A stretch of 6,889 nt of DNA from Micrococcaceae bacterium UBA6021 (GTDB lineage Bacteria; Actinomycetota; Actinomycetes; Actinomycetales; Micrococcaceae): the NCBI GenBank assembly GCA_002427975.1, contig DIZT01000153.1, forward strand, positions 2,246-9,134, written 5' to 3'. Positions within the stretch are counted from its first letter, which is position 1. Each line of letters begins with the position of its first letter. Both the position numbers and the translations under genes were made by a program. Below, piece by piece: positions 1-6,112 of the stretch. The notes under the pieces are model-generated. The model saw only the letters and a program-made list of their open reading frames with translations, was not told the DNA's origin and did no database searches.

Positions 1-1741
1 CAATCATCAGGCCGATGCTCAGCAGGATCCCGGTCCAGATGCTCGCGAGCGCAATCCGGACCGTGCGCTGTCCGATTTCGACGGCCACCGCAGCCTTGGA
101 CAAGTCGTCGAGCATGATGACGACATCGGCTGACTCACTGGCTGCGGTTGACCCCTTGGCGCCCATGGCGATACCGACGTCGGCTGCGGCCAGCACCGGG
201 GCGTCGTTCACACCGTCCCCCACCATCATCACAGGGCGTTTCCGGAGCCCAGCGACAATGGCGACTTTGTCACCCGGGAGGCAACCTGCCTGAAACCGGG
301 AGATCCCGGCCTGCGAAGCGATCTTTTCGGCCGTGGCCCGCGAGTCGCCGGTAAGGAGCAGAGTTTCCCGGACGCCCAGCCGGCGCAACGCGGTCAGCGT
401 GCCCACCGCATTGTCCCGCAGCGGGTCGCTCATAATCAGGGCTCCCCCGAAGCGTCCGTCGACGCCCACATAAACGGCCAACTGTCCGCCGGCCACGTCA
501 CCGGCCTCGAACCCCGAAGTGACCGAACTGACGAAGTCAGGCTTGCCCACGACGACGGTATGGTTGCCGCATGTGGCCGTGACCCCCTCGGTCGCGTGTT
601 CAGACGCGTTACTCCCCTGCAGAAGGTCCAGCCCGCGGTGCTGGGCGGCGTCCATCACGGATGCGGCAAGGACATGGGAGGAGTACTGCTCTGCCGACGC
701 CGCCAACTGCAGCAGCCGATCCTCGGTGATCAGTCCCGATGCCGCCCGCGGGACCCTGATGCTGTGCAGGGTGGGCCGGCCGTGCGTGAGCGTGCCTGTC
801 TTGTCGAACACGGCCGTCCGCACCCGGGCAAGCCGCTCAAGGGTTCCGCCGTTCTTGATGATGACTCCGGCGTGGGCCGCCCGGCTTGTGCCCGCGAGGA
901 ATGCCACCGGAGCAGCAATGAGCAGCGGGCACGGGGTGGCGACGACGAGGACCTGTGCGAACCGCACTGGATCCTGGCTGAAATACCAGCCCACTCCGGC
1001 CAGGGCGAACGCGAGGAGCGTGAATGGAATCGCGTACCTGTCTGCAAGCCGGACCACCGGCGGCCTGCTCGAGGCGGCCTCCTGGACCAGTGCCACGATC
1101 TGGCTGTACTGCGAGTCTTTCGCCGTGGAGGTCGCCAACAAGCGCACGGCGTTGTCGCCGTTGACGGATCCGCTGAGCAGCGGATCGCCTTTGACATGTT
1201 CCGCCGGCAGGCTCTCACCCGTCAAAGTTGATTCGTCGAAACTGCCGGTCCCCGAGAGGAGCAGGCCGTCCACCGGAACCACTTCCGAGGGCTTGATCAG
1301 AAGGATGTCGCCTCGGCGGACGTCCCCGGCCGGGATGTCTTCCGCGGGTAAACCTGGCAGTTCACGGTGGGCTGTGTGCGGGACGCGCTCGAGCAGGGAC
1401 CTGAGTTCCCGGGTAGCACGCCCCTCGGCGAACTCTTCCAGGGCTTCGCCCCCAGCGAGCATCAGTACGATGATCAGGGCTGCCACATACTCCCCTACAG
1501 CCACGGTCGCGGCAATGGCGGTCACCGCCAGCAGATCAATCCCCCATCGGCCGCTGCGCAGCGCCTTTACCATGGAGCGTAACCGGACAACCGCCACTAT
1601 GAGGGCGTAGACGCTCGCCGTCCATTGGGCTGCGGGTGCCTGCCCTGCGGCGAGGAGCGCGGCAACGGCCGCCCCAGCCACGACGGTGCCGGCGATCAAT
1701 TGGAAGCGCATGACCGCGGCCCTCAACGCTGTCGGACTCAT
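1..1741 (-). CDS. Heavy-metal translocating P1B-type ATPase (3' end outside window)
   Basis: An ATP-driven membrane pump that exports metal cations from the cytosol. 580 codons are visible from the ATG at 1741-1739, and the frame is still open at position 1. All signatures lie in one frame: TGES in the actuator domain (174-177), TPCP in the metal-binding membrane helix (269-272), DKTGT with the phosphorylated Asp313, TGD in the P-domain, and GDGVND (508-513). The N-terminus enters a hydrophobic segment by about residue 13, so there is no N-terminal heavy-metal-associated domain. TPCP differs from the CPC of Cu/Zn/Cd pumps and fits the P1B-5-like (Ni/Fe-linked) signature, but the metal cannot be fixed from sequence. 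The usual SEHPLA motif reads SSHVLA (His356, Val357). The missing part should hold the last membrane helices. It is transcribed divergently from the YegP-like gene. Confidence 0.93.
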   Translation of the reverse strand, partial: MSPTALRAAVMRFQLIAGTVVAGAAVAALLAAGQAPAAQWTASVYALIVAVVRLRSMVKALRSGRWGIDLLAVTAIAATVAVGEYVAALIIVLMLAGGEALEEFAEGRATRELRSLLERVPHTAHRELPGLPAEDIPAGDVRRGDILLIKPSEVVPVDGLLLSGTGSFDESTLTGESLPAEHVKGDPLLSGSVNGDNAVRLLATSTAKDSQYSQIVALVQEAASSRPPVVRLADRYAIPFTLLAFALAGVGWYFSQDPVRFAQVLVVATPCPLLIAAPVAFLAGTSRAAHAGVIIKNGGTLERLARVRTAVFDKTGTLTHGRPTLHSIRVPRAASGLITEDRLLQLAASAEQYSSHVLAASVMDAAQHRGLDLLQGSNASEHATEGVTATCGNHTVVVGKPDFVSSVTSGFEAGDVAGGQLAVYVGVDGRFGGALIMSDPLRDNAVGTLTALRRLGVRETLLLTGDSRATAEKIASQAGISRFQAGCLPGDKVAIVAGLRKRPVMMVGDGVNDAPVLAAADVGIAMGAKGSTAASESADVVIMLDDLSKAAVAVEIGQRTVRIALASIWTGILLSIGLMI

Positions 1742-1754
1742 GATGCCGACACTA
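1742..1754 (-). promoter_or_regulatory. Leaderless-type promoter of the P-type ATPase
   Basis: On the minus strand TAGTGT (1754-1749) fits the actinobacterial TANNNT -10 pattern. Seven bases (1748-1742) separate it from the ATG, so transcription would begin at or next to the start codon. No Shine-Dalgarno sequence precedes this ATG, which agrees with a leaderless message. No good -35 hexamer is visible at standard spacing; TTGTGA (1774-1769) is only 14 bases upstream of the -10. A weak -35 would fit activation by a protein bound at the boxes upstream. Confidence 0.5.
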
Positions 1755-1777
1755 TGGCCGTCCGGCGTTCACAACTA

Positions 1778-1791
1778 GGGGCCTTCGGACC
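1778..1791. promoter_or_regulatory. Degenerate DosR/DevR-like box (site 1)
   Basis: GGGGCCTTCGGACC matches the core of the mycobacterial DosR consensus (GGGACTWWAGTCCC) at 9 of 14 positions and shares the CCTTCG centre of site 2. It is centred about 43 bases upstream of the putative ATPase transcription start, a normal place for an activator. The two sites are 41 bases apart centre to centre, close to four helical turns. On its own this site is weak; it is reported because of its spacing from site 2. Confidence 0.35.
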
Positions 1792-1816
1792 TAAGGAGCT
1801 CAGCTTTTATTCCATC

Positions 1817-1834
1817 CAGGGACCTTCGTCCCTG
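1817..1834. promoter_or_regulatory. DosR/DevR-like box, perfect palindrome (site 2)
   Basis: CAGGGACCTTCGTCCCTG is a 7-base perfect inverted repeat around a CTTC centre. Its GGGAC-N4-GTCCC core has the half-sites and spacing of the dormancy-regulon operator bound by NarL-type DosR/DevR proteins in mycobacteria and by OsdR-like proteins in streptomycetes. It lies between two divergent genes, about 84 bases from the ATPase start and about 85 bases before the YegP-like start codon. It could also form an RNA hairpin in the YegP-like leader. It is not a normal terminator because no T-run follows. Confidence 0.5.
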
Positions 1835-1918
1835 ACGAAGCGGGTTCCGTTCTGGAAGCCTTGGCACAAACTACCGCCGCCCACCACCCGAACGATGAAG
1901 TTTGGAAAGAGCAAACGT

Positions 1919-2203
1919 ATGGCAGGATCATTCGAATTGTTCACGGATGAGGAATCACAAGTGCGGTTCACCCTTGTGGCACCGGACGGGACGGTGCTCG
2001 CCATTTCCGGGCCGTACCCGGACAAGCGCCACGCCGCAGCCGCTATAAAAGATGTTCGTGAGTGCGCCGGAACCGGTCTCATCAAAGATCTCTGCCCCGC
2101 AAGCGCCCGACATGCGGCCAGCGGCGACGGCGGAAAGAACGCAGCGCCGCACTGCCTCGTCCCAAACTGGGGCCAGTCCGTCACCAGACCCGGCCGCCGG
2201 TAA
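1919..2203 (+). CDS. YegP/DUF1508-family small protein
   Basis: A 94-residue protein. Residues 1-57 (MAGSFELFTDEES to LIKDLCPA) match the YegP/DUF1508 fold: an FELF strand, a VRFTLVAPDGTVLA hairpin, a PDKRHAAAAI helix and a VRECAG turn. Actinobacterial members often end this module with a similar DLCP stretch. The biochemical role of the family is unknown, and no catalytic residues can be named. The ATG at 1919 is preferred because GGAAAGAG (1904-1911) lies 7 bases upstream; an in-frame ATG at 1895 has no such site. The last 37 residues are polar and basic, resemble nothing I know, and may be disordered. The gene diverges from the metal ATPase across the DosR-like boxes, suggesting a shared stress response. 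Family call fairly sure, function unknown. Confidence 0.75.
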   Translation: MAGSFELFTDEESQVRFTLVAPDGTVLAISGPYPDKRHAAAAIKDVRECAGTGLIKDLCPASARHAASGDGGKNAAPHCLVPNWGQSVTRPGRR

Positions 2204-2204
2204 G

Positions 2205-2253
2205 CACAAGGGACCACGGGGTGCATTCGTCGAAGATGGCCCGCTCCCTTGTG
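2205..2253. repeat. 9-base inverted repeat before the response regulator
   Basis: CACAAGGGA (2205-2213) is repeated exactly in inverted form as TCCCTTGTG (2245-2253), with 31 bases between. It begins two bases after the YegP-like stop codon and ends about 43 bases before the presumed regulator transcription start. It might be paired operator half-sites or a weak long-loop hairpin ending the YegP-like transcript. The long loop and lack of a T-run argue against an efficient intrinsic terminator. Confidence 0.35.
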
Positions 2254-2284
2254 GCCGCCGCGCCTGGACTGGGGTCCTGACGCC

Positions 2285-2290
2285 TATACT
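2285..2290 (+). promoter_or_regulatory. -10 hexamer TATACT, leaderless response-regulator promoter
   Basis: TATACT is close to the ideal TATAAT and ends six bases before the ATG at 2297. This places the transcription start on or beside the start codon. No Shine-Dalgarno sequence lies before that ATG. The -35 region is weak, so expression may need an activator, possibly the regulator itself. The element also decides the gene start: upstream in-frame TTG/GTG codons would lie before the transcription start. Confidence 0.6.
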
Positions 2291-2296
2291 CCGACT

Positions 2297-2968
2297 ATGA
2301 GTGAGATGAAGCCGCGCCTTCTTTTGGTCGAGGATGACGCGCAGCTTCGGGCGATGCTGGAGGAGCTGTTCCGGGGTGAGGGGTACGAGGTATCCAGCGC
2401 TCCGGACGGGCAGAAAGGCCTCCACCTGGCGCTCACCGAGGAATTCGATGTGCTCATTCTGGACCGGGGGCTTCCTGTCATGGACGGACTGCACCTGTTG
2501 ACGAAGCTGCGCCGCCAGGGCGTCGAAACGGCCGCGCTCATTCTCTCCGCATTGGGCAATCCCGCCGACAGGGTCGAGGGGCTCGACGCCGGCGCGGAAG
2601 ACTATCTGGCCAAGCCCTTCGACGTCGACGAACTTCTGGCCCGTTTGCGTTCCTTACGACGCCGGCATAACACCACCGCCAGCACCCTGCGGATCCCCGG
2701 CGGCCGCTTTGACCTTGAATCGCGCAGCGTAACCCGCCCGGATGGTTCCGTCGTCGTGCTGTCCGAGCGGGAGAGCGCATTGCTGGAGGAGCTGGCACGC
2801 TGGCCGAACCGGGTATTCGGCCGGGACGAGATCCTTGAGTACGTCTTCCCGAATGCCGAAGAAGCCGGCGTGGTCGATACCTATGTGCATTACCTCCGGC
2901 GCAAGCTCGGACGCGGCAGCGTGCAAACGATTCATGGCATGGGCTACAGGATCGGCACACTCGCGTGA
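2297..2968 (+). CDS. OmpR/PhoB-family response regulator
   Basis: A 223-residue cytosolic transcription factor activated by phosphoryl transfer from a partner kinase. The receiver domain (about 5-120) has the acidic pair ED(D) at 12-14, phospho-acceptor Asp56 in LILDRGLP, Ser84 at the switch position, Tyr103, and Lys106 in the YLAKPF loop, so all catalytic residues are present. The winged-helix DNA-binding domain (about 128-221) contains the recognition stretch VDTYVHYLRRKLG and the closing wing HGMGYRIG. Length is normal for the family. The ATG at 2297 is chosen because it directly follows a strong -10 hexamer. The stop overlaps a possible GTG start of the kinase gene, so the two form an operon. 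The flavocytochrome and FMN-protein genes downstream are the likely targets, by position only. Confidence 0.95.
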   Translation: MSEMKPRLLLVEDDAQLRAMLEELFRGEGYEVSSAPDGQKGLHLALTEEFDVLILDRGLPVMDGLHLLTKLRRQGVETAALILSALGNPADRVEGLDAGAEDYLAKPFDVDELLARLRSLRRRHNTTASTLRIPGGRFDLESRSVTRPDGSVVVLSERESALLEELARWPNRVFGRDEILEYVFPNAEEAGVVDTYVHYLRRKLGRGSVQTIHGMGYRIGTLA

Positions 2969-2979
2969 GGAGCCGGGCA

Positions 2980-4203
2980 GTGGACGAACTGCACCGGTCC
3001 TCATGGCGGCTGGCCCTGCAGACCGGCGCCTTGCTGGTACTGCTGCTGGTGGCGATCGCCGCGTCGGTACTGTTGATTGTCAGCACGAGCCAGGCCTCCG
3101 CGGCCCAACGCCTCCTGACCACCGCCACCGAGCACGTCGATTCGGTCCAGGACGCGCCGGCCGGGACCCGCTTGGCGATCTCGAGCCAGGGCACCTTGAC
3201 TGTTTCCCCCGGTATGCCGTCCGGGCTGCCCGATCTGAAGGCCATGGAGGCTGTCGCCGCCAATGGAGCCACAACCCAGGAGGACGTCTCCATAGGAGGC
3301 CGCTCGTATATCGTCCGCACCGCGTACTCCGGCGGCCGGGTGGTCCAGGCGGTATTCGACCGTCATGAGAATCTGGAGGAGTTGAACCGGCTGGGCCTTG
3401 CTCTCCTGCTGACCTGCGGCGGCGCGGTGGTGCTGGCGAGTCTGCTGGCCGTGTGGCTGGCCCGGCGCGCCATGCGGCCCATGGCGGAGGCCCTCGACCG
3501 GCAGAGGCGATTCGTCGCCGATGCAAGCCACGAACTCCGGACGCCGCTGACCTTGCTCAGTATGCGTGCGCAAATGCTGCGCCGGCGCCTGGCATCTCCT
3601 GCACCGCAGGAGCCCCCGCTGAACATTGACGCGGATATGGACGCCATCATTGAAGACTCGCGGGCGCTGGGCCGGCTCCTGGAAGATTTGCTCGCCTCCG
3701 CCGATTCACGGCGGGTCGAACACACCGCCGTCGACGTCGTGGCCCTGGCCGACGACGTCGTCCAGTCGTTTTCGGCCACCGCCGCGCGCCGCGGCGTCGG
3801 CGTCGAGCGAACCGGAATAGGTGGCCCGCAGCCGATAACTGCCGCGCCGACGGAGCTGCGTCGGCTTTTCGTCGCGCTGCTGGACAACGCCGTCCGGTTC
3901 GCAAGGTCGCGGGTGGAGGTCAACGTATCCACCGACTCGAGGACGCTGGTCATCACGGTCAGCGACGACGGCCCCGGCTTTCCCGACGATGTCAGGCCGC
4001 GGGCCTTCGAGCGGTTCGCAACCGCGGCCGCAGCCGGCACCGAACCGGGGGACGGCCCGGGGCAGCGCCACTACGGTCTCGGACTGGCTCTCGTCGCCGA
4101 AGTGGCTGCGCAGCACGGCGGCAAGGTGGAAATCGGCACGGAAAACCCCGGTGCGGCCGTCATTGTGCGCCTGCCGAGGACCCGGCCTCGAAGAATGTTC
4201 TAA
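2980..4203 (+). CDS. Membrane sensor histidine kinase
   Basis: A 407-residue inner-membrane kinase paired with the regulator just upstream. Membrane helix 1 spans about residues 11-34 and helix 2 about 138-160. The roughly 100-residue outside loop between them is the likely sensor and resembles no domain I know. A short juxtamembrane linker, too short for a clear full HAMP domain, leads to the H-box DASHELRTPLT with phospho-accepting His184. The ATPase domain has the N-box LLDNAVRFA (Asn303), DDGPG (329-333), an F-box starting at Phe343, and GLGLAL (366-371). The GTG at 2980 is preferred because AGGAG (2968-2972) sits 7 bases before it. A GTG at 2965 would overlap the regulator stop by 4 bases and add 5 residues. 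Translational coupling follows either way. The ligand is unknown; the neighbours suggest a redox or metal cue. Confidence 0.93.
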   Translation: MDELHRSSWRLALQTGALLVLLLVAIAASVLLIVSTSQASAAQRLLTTATEHVDSVQDAPAGTRLAISSQGTLTVSPGMPSGLPDLKAMEAVAANGATTQEDVSIGGRSYIVRTAYSGGRVVQAVFDRHENLEELNRLGLALLLTCGGAVVLASLLAVWLARRAMRPMAEALDRQRRFVADASHELRTPLTLLSMRAQMLRRRLASPAPQEPPLNIDADMDAIIEDSRALGRLLEDLLASADSRRVEHTAVDVVALADDVVQSFSATAARRGVGVERTGIGGPQPITAAPTELRRLFVALLDNAVRFARSRVEVNVSTDSRTLVITVSDDGPGFPDDVRPRAFERFATAAAAGTEPGDGPGQRHYGLGLALVAEVAAQHGGKVEIGTENPGAAVIVRLPRTRPRRMF

Positions 4204-4207
4204 GAAC
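4197..4207. promoter_or_regulatory. Palindrome GTTCT-A-AGAAC at the flavocytochrome promoter
   Basis: A perfect 5-base inverted repeat around a single A. It overlaps the stop codon of the kinase gene (4201-4203) and ends 7 bases before the -10 hexamer TAGCAT, so it lies in the -35/-10 spacer. A protein bound there would block or reshape the promoter. The short length means chance is possible, and no second copy was seen in the window. Confidence 0.3.
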
Positions 4208-4214
4208 GTCCGCC

Positions 4215-4220
4215 TAGCAT
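4215..4220 (+). promoter_or_regulatory. -10 hexamer TAGCAT, leaderless flavocytochrome promoter
   Basis: TAGCAT fits TANNNT and ends seven bases before the ATG at 4228, the same geometry as the ATPase and response-regulator promoters. No Shine-Dalgarno sequence precedes this ATG. It suggests that the redox genes can be transcribed separately from the kinase gene, whose stop codon is only 24 bases upstream of the ATG. No good -35 is visible. Confidence 0.45.
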
Positions 4221-4227
4221 CGCAAGC

Positions 4228-5634
4228 ATGAGCAGAACACGTACCACTGAAGAGAGGACGACGTCGCCGCCCCAGCGGGAGCGTTATCTGCGGCGGGCGC
4301 GTCTGGCGGACTCGTTGGAAACAATCGTCTGGCTGACAGTGGCGTTGGTTCTGGCACTGTTTCTGGCCGACGGCGGGCTCGCGGAATTCAAAACCGTCCC
4401 GGGCACTTTCACCGCGCTCGGCATCATCGCCGGACTCGTGGGGACCGATTTGATGCTGGTCCAGCTTCTTCTGGCAGCCCGGCTCCCGGTCATCGACAGG
4501 GCCTTCGGCCACGACCATGCCTTACTGGTCCACCAGCGGATGGGCAAGCCGGTGTTCTACCTCATTTCGGCCCACATGGTGCTGCTTTGGATTGGCTACG
4601 CGCTCACGGCGCGATTGAACGTATTCGCCGAGATCTGGGACATGTTCACCACGCTGCCGGACATGAAGATTGCCTATCTGGGCTACGGGTTGCTGACCGT
4701 TGTGGTGATCACCTCCCTGGTGATTGTCCGGCGTAAATTTCCCTACGAAGCATGGCATGTGGTGCATTTTCTTGCCTATGCCGCGGTACTGGCCGCCCTG
4801 CCCCACCAGTTCAGCACCGGGCAATTGTTCGCGGATGGAACCTGGGCGCGTTACTACTGGCTGGCGCTCTACTTCGGGGTCGCCGCCGCACTGCTGGTCT
4901 ACCGGTTCATCGTTCCCATGCTGCGGACGCTGCGCCACGACCTGCGCGTCAGCAATGTCGTCGCCGAGGCCCCTGGGGTGTATTCAATCGAGATGACCGG
5001 ACGTTCCCTGGCCGATCTGCGGGTCCGCGGCGGCCAGTTCTTCATCTGGCGGTTCTGGTCCCGCGGGCTGTGGTGGCACGCCCACCCGTTCTCGCTGTCG
5101 GCCGCGCCGGGGATACTGCGCCTGAAAGTGACCGTTCGTGAGCTGGGGGGCGGAACCTCCGAATTGGGTGCCCTGCGGATCGGCACGCGGGTGAGCATCG
5201 AGGGCCCCTACGGCCTCTTTACGGACCGGGCCCGCACCACCAGGCGTGCGGTCGCCGTCGCAGCCGGCATCGGAATTACGCCCATCATCTCGTTGCTCGA
5301 GCAGGGCGATTTCGCCCCCGGCGAGATGACGGTGATCGTTCGGGCGCCGGACGAGAAGGGTCTCTACCTCCACCAGGAACTCCAGAAACTGTGCATCAAG
5401 AAGTCCGCAGCGCTCTGCGTCCTACTGGGGCGCCGGCCGAAGAAAGGCCATGACAGCTGGCTGCCGGCCCGGGACGCCAGCCGACATGTGAGCCTGTCCA
5501 CGATCGTCCCCGAGGTCAGGGACGCCGACGTGTTCGTGTGTGGGCCCCGCGGCTGGACTGACCTTGTGGTCGAGGACGCGAAACAGGCCGGCGTACCGAA
5601 GTTCCGGATCCACTACGAAAGGTTCAGCTGGTGA
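4228..5634 (+). CDS. Ferric-reductase-like transmembrane flavocytochrome (ferredoxin reductase family)
   Basis: A 468-residue integral membrane oxidoreductase expected to move electrons from cytosolic NAD(P)H through FAD and membrane heme to an acceptor on the outer side. After a basic, polar N-terminus, about six membrane helices occupy residues 31-230. Candidate heme-ligand histidines are His102 (VHQRMG), His116 (SAHMVL), His177 and His180 (WHVVHFL), with His193 also nearby. The cytosolic part has a FAD motif HPFSLS (286-291), the nucleotide-binding loop GIGITP (347-352), CGP (438-440), and a C-terminal aromatic end (FSW). This architecture is shared by bacterial ferric-reductase-like proteins and NADPH-oxidase relatives. 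The TGA overlaps the GTG of the next gene by 4 bases, so the exported FMN protein is its probable electron partner. Heme assignment comes from family knowledge. The true final acceptor is unknown. Confidence 0.92.
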   Translation: MSRTRTTEERTTSPPQRERYLRRARLADSLETIVWLTVALVLALFLADGGLAEFKTVPGTFTALGIIAGLVGTDLMLVQLLLAARLPVIDRAFGHDHALLVHQRMGKPVFYLISAHMVLLWIGYALTARLNVFAEIWDMFTTLPDMKIAYLGYGLLTVVVITSLVIVRRKFPYEAWHVVHFLAYAAVLAALPHQFSTGQLFADGTWARYYWLALYFGVAAALLVYRFIVPMLRTLRHDLRVSNVVAEAPGVYSIEMTGRSLADLRVRGGQFFIWRFWSRGLWWHAHPFSLSAAPGILRLKVTVRELGGGTSELGALRIGTRVSIEGPYGLFTDRARTTRRAVAVAAGIGITPIISLLEQGDFAPGEMTVIVRAPDEKGLYLHQELQKLCIKKSAALCVLLGRRPKKGHDSWLPARDASRHVSLSTIVPEVRDADVFVCGPRGWTDLVVEDAKQAGVPKFRIHYERFSW

Positions 5635-6110
5635 GAGCCCGCAGCGCAGTACTGGCCTCCCTCGCCTCCGCCGCCATCCTCCTGATCGGATGGCAGGCCG
5701 GAAGCGAGGCTTCGACACCAGGCGGCACCACAGCCGACGCAACCACGCCGGGCGCCGGAACGCCTTCCGGATCAACCGGTTCGACGGCGGCCGGGAAGAG
5801 CGCCGGTCCTCCCGCCGCGGGCGCCAAAGACGGGACGTTCGACGGCCGCCAGATCCGGACACGGTATGGCACCATGCAGGTCCGGACGACAATAGCGGGC
5901 GGCAAGATCACCGACATAGTGCCGCTGAAGCTGACGGACGTCGGTTCCCTGTCCGGCGAAATCGACCGGCAGGCCGTGCCAATGCTCAGATCCGAGGTGC
6001 TCTCCAGCCAATCGGCCAAAGTGCACACGATCGCGGGCGCCACCTACACCAGCCAGGGATACCTCAGCTCGCTGCAGGCCGCACTGGACGCGGCAAACTT
6101 CAAGGGATAA
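5631..6110 (+). CDS. Exported FMN-binding-domain protein
   Basis: A 159-residue protein. Residues 1-27 form a basic-then-hydrophobic export signal or membrane anchor. There is no lipobox cysteine; in fact no Cys is seen at all. Residues 28-66 are a Gly/Ser/Thr/Pro/Ala-rich linker, as expected outside the membrane. Residues 67-159 match the FMN-binding domain of NqrC/RnfG-type proteins, ending in AGATYTS (135-141). In the family this SGAT-type motif carries FMN joined to a Thr by the transferase ApbE; here the first Ser is Ala. The start is a GTG that overlaps the reductase stop (GTGA), with GAAAGG (5617-5622) 8 bases before it. Its likely job is to accept electrons from the flavocytochrome at the outer face. 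The gene that should follow, apbE, is broken. Confidence 0.88.
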   Translation: MRARSAVLASLASAAILLIGWQAGSEASTPGGTTADATTPGAGTPSGSTGSTAAGKSAGPPAAGAKDGTFDGRQIRTRYGTMQVRTTIAGGKITDIVPLKLTDVGSLSGEIDRQAVPMLRSEVLSSQSAKVHTIAGATYTSQGYLSSLQAALDAANFKG

Positions 6111-6112
6111 CA

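Noticed and set aside
519..1610. Long plus-strand open frame (363 codons)
   Set aside because: It is antisense to the P-type ATPase, whose signature motifs all lie on the minus strand; its Ser/Arg/Thr-rich translation resembles no family.
1817..1834. Intrinsic terminator at the CAGGGAC/GTCCCTG hairpin
   Set aside because: No T-run follows on either strand, and it lies between divergent promoters rather than after a gene end.
2249..2296. Upstream extension of the response regulator from a TTG at 2249
   Set aside because: The extra 16 residues lie outside the receiver domain, and a strong -10 hexamer at 2285-2290 puts the transcript start at the ATG at 2297.
1955..2494. Minus-strand frame of 179 codons across the YegP-like/regulator gap
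   Set aside because: It overlaps the start of the response regulator antisense and crosses its promoter; no recognisable domain.
3363..4040. Minus-strand frame of 225 codons inside the kinase gene
   Set aside because: Antisense shadow of the kinase; low-complexity Ser/Arg composition typical of GC-rich complementary frames.
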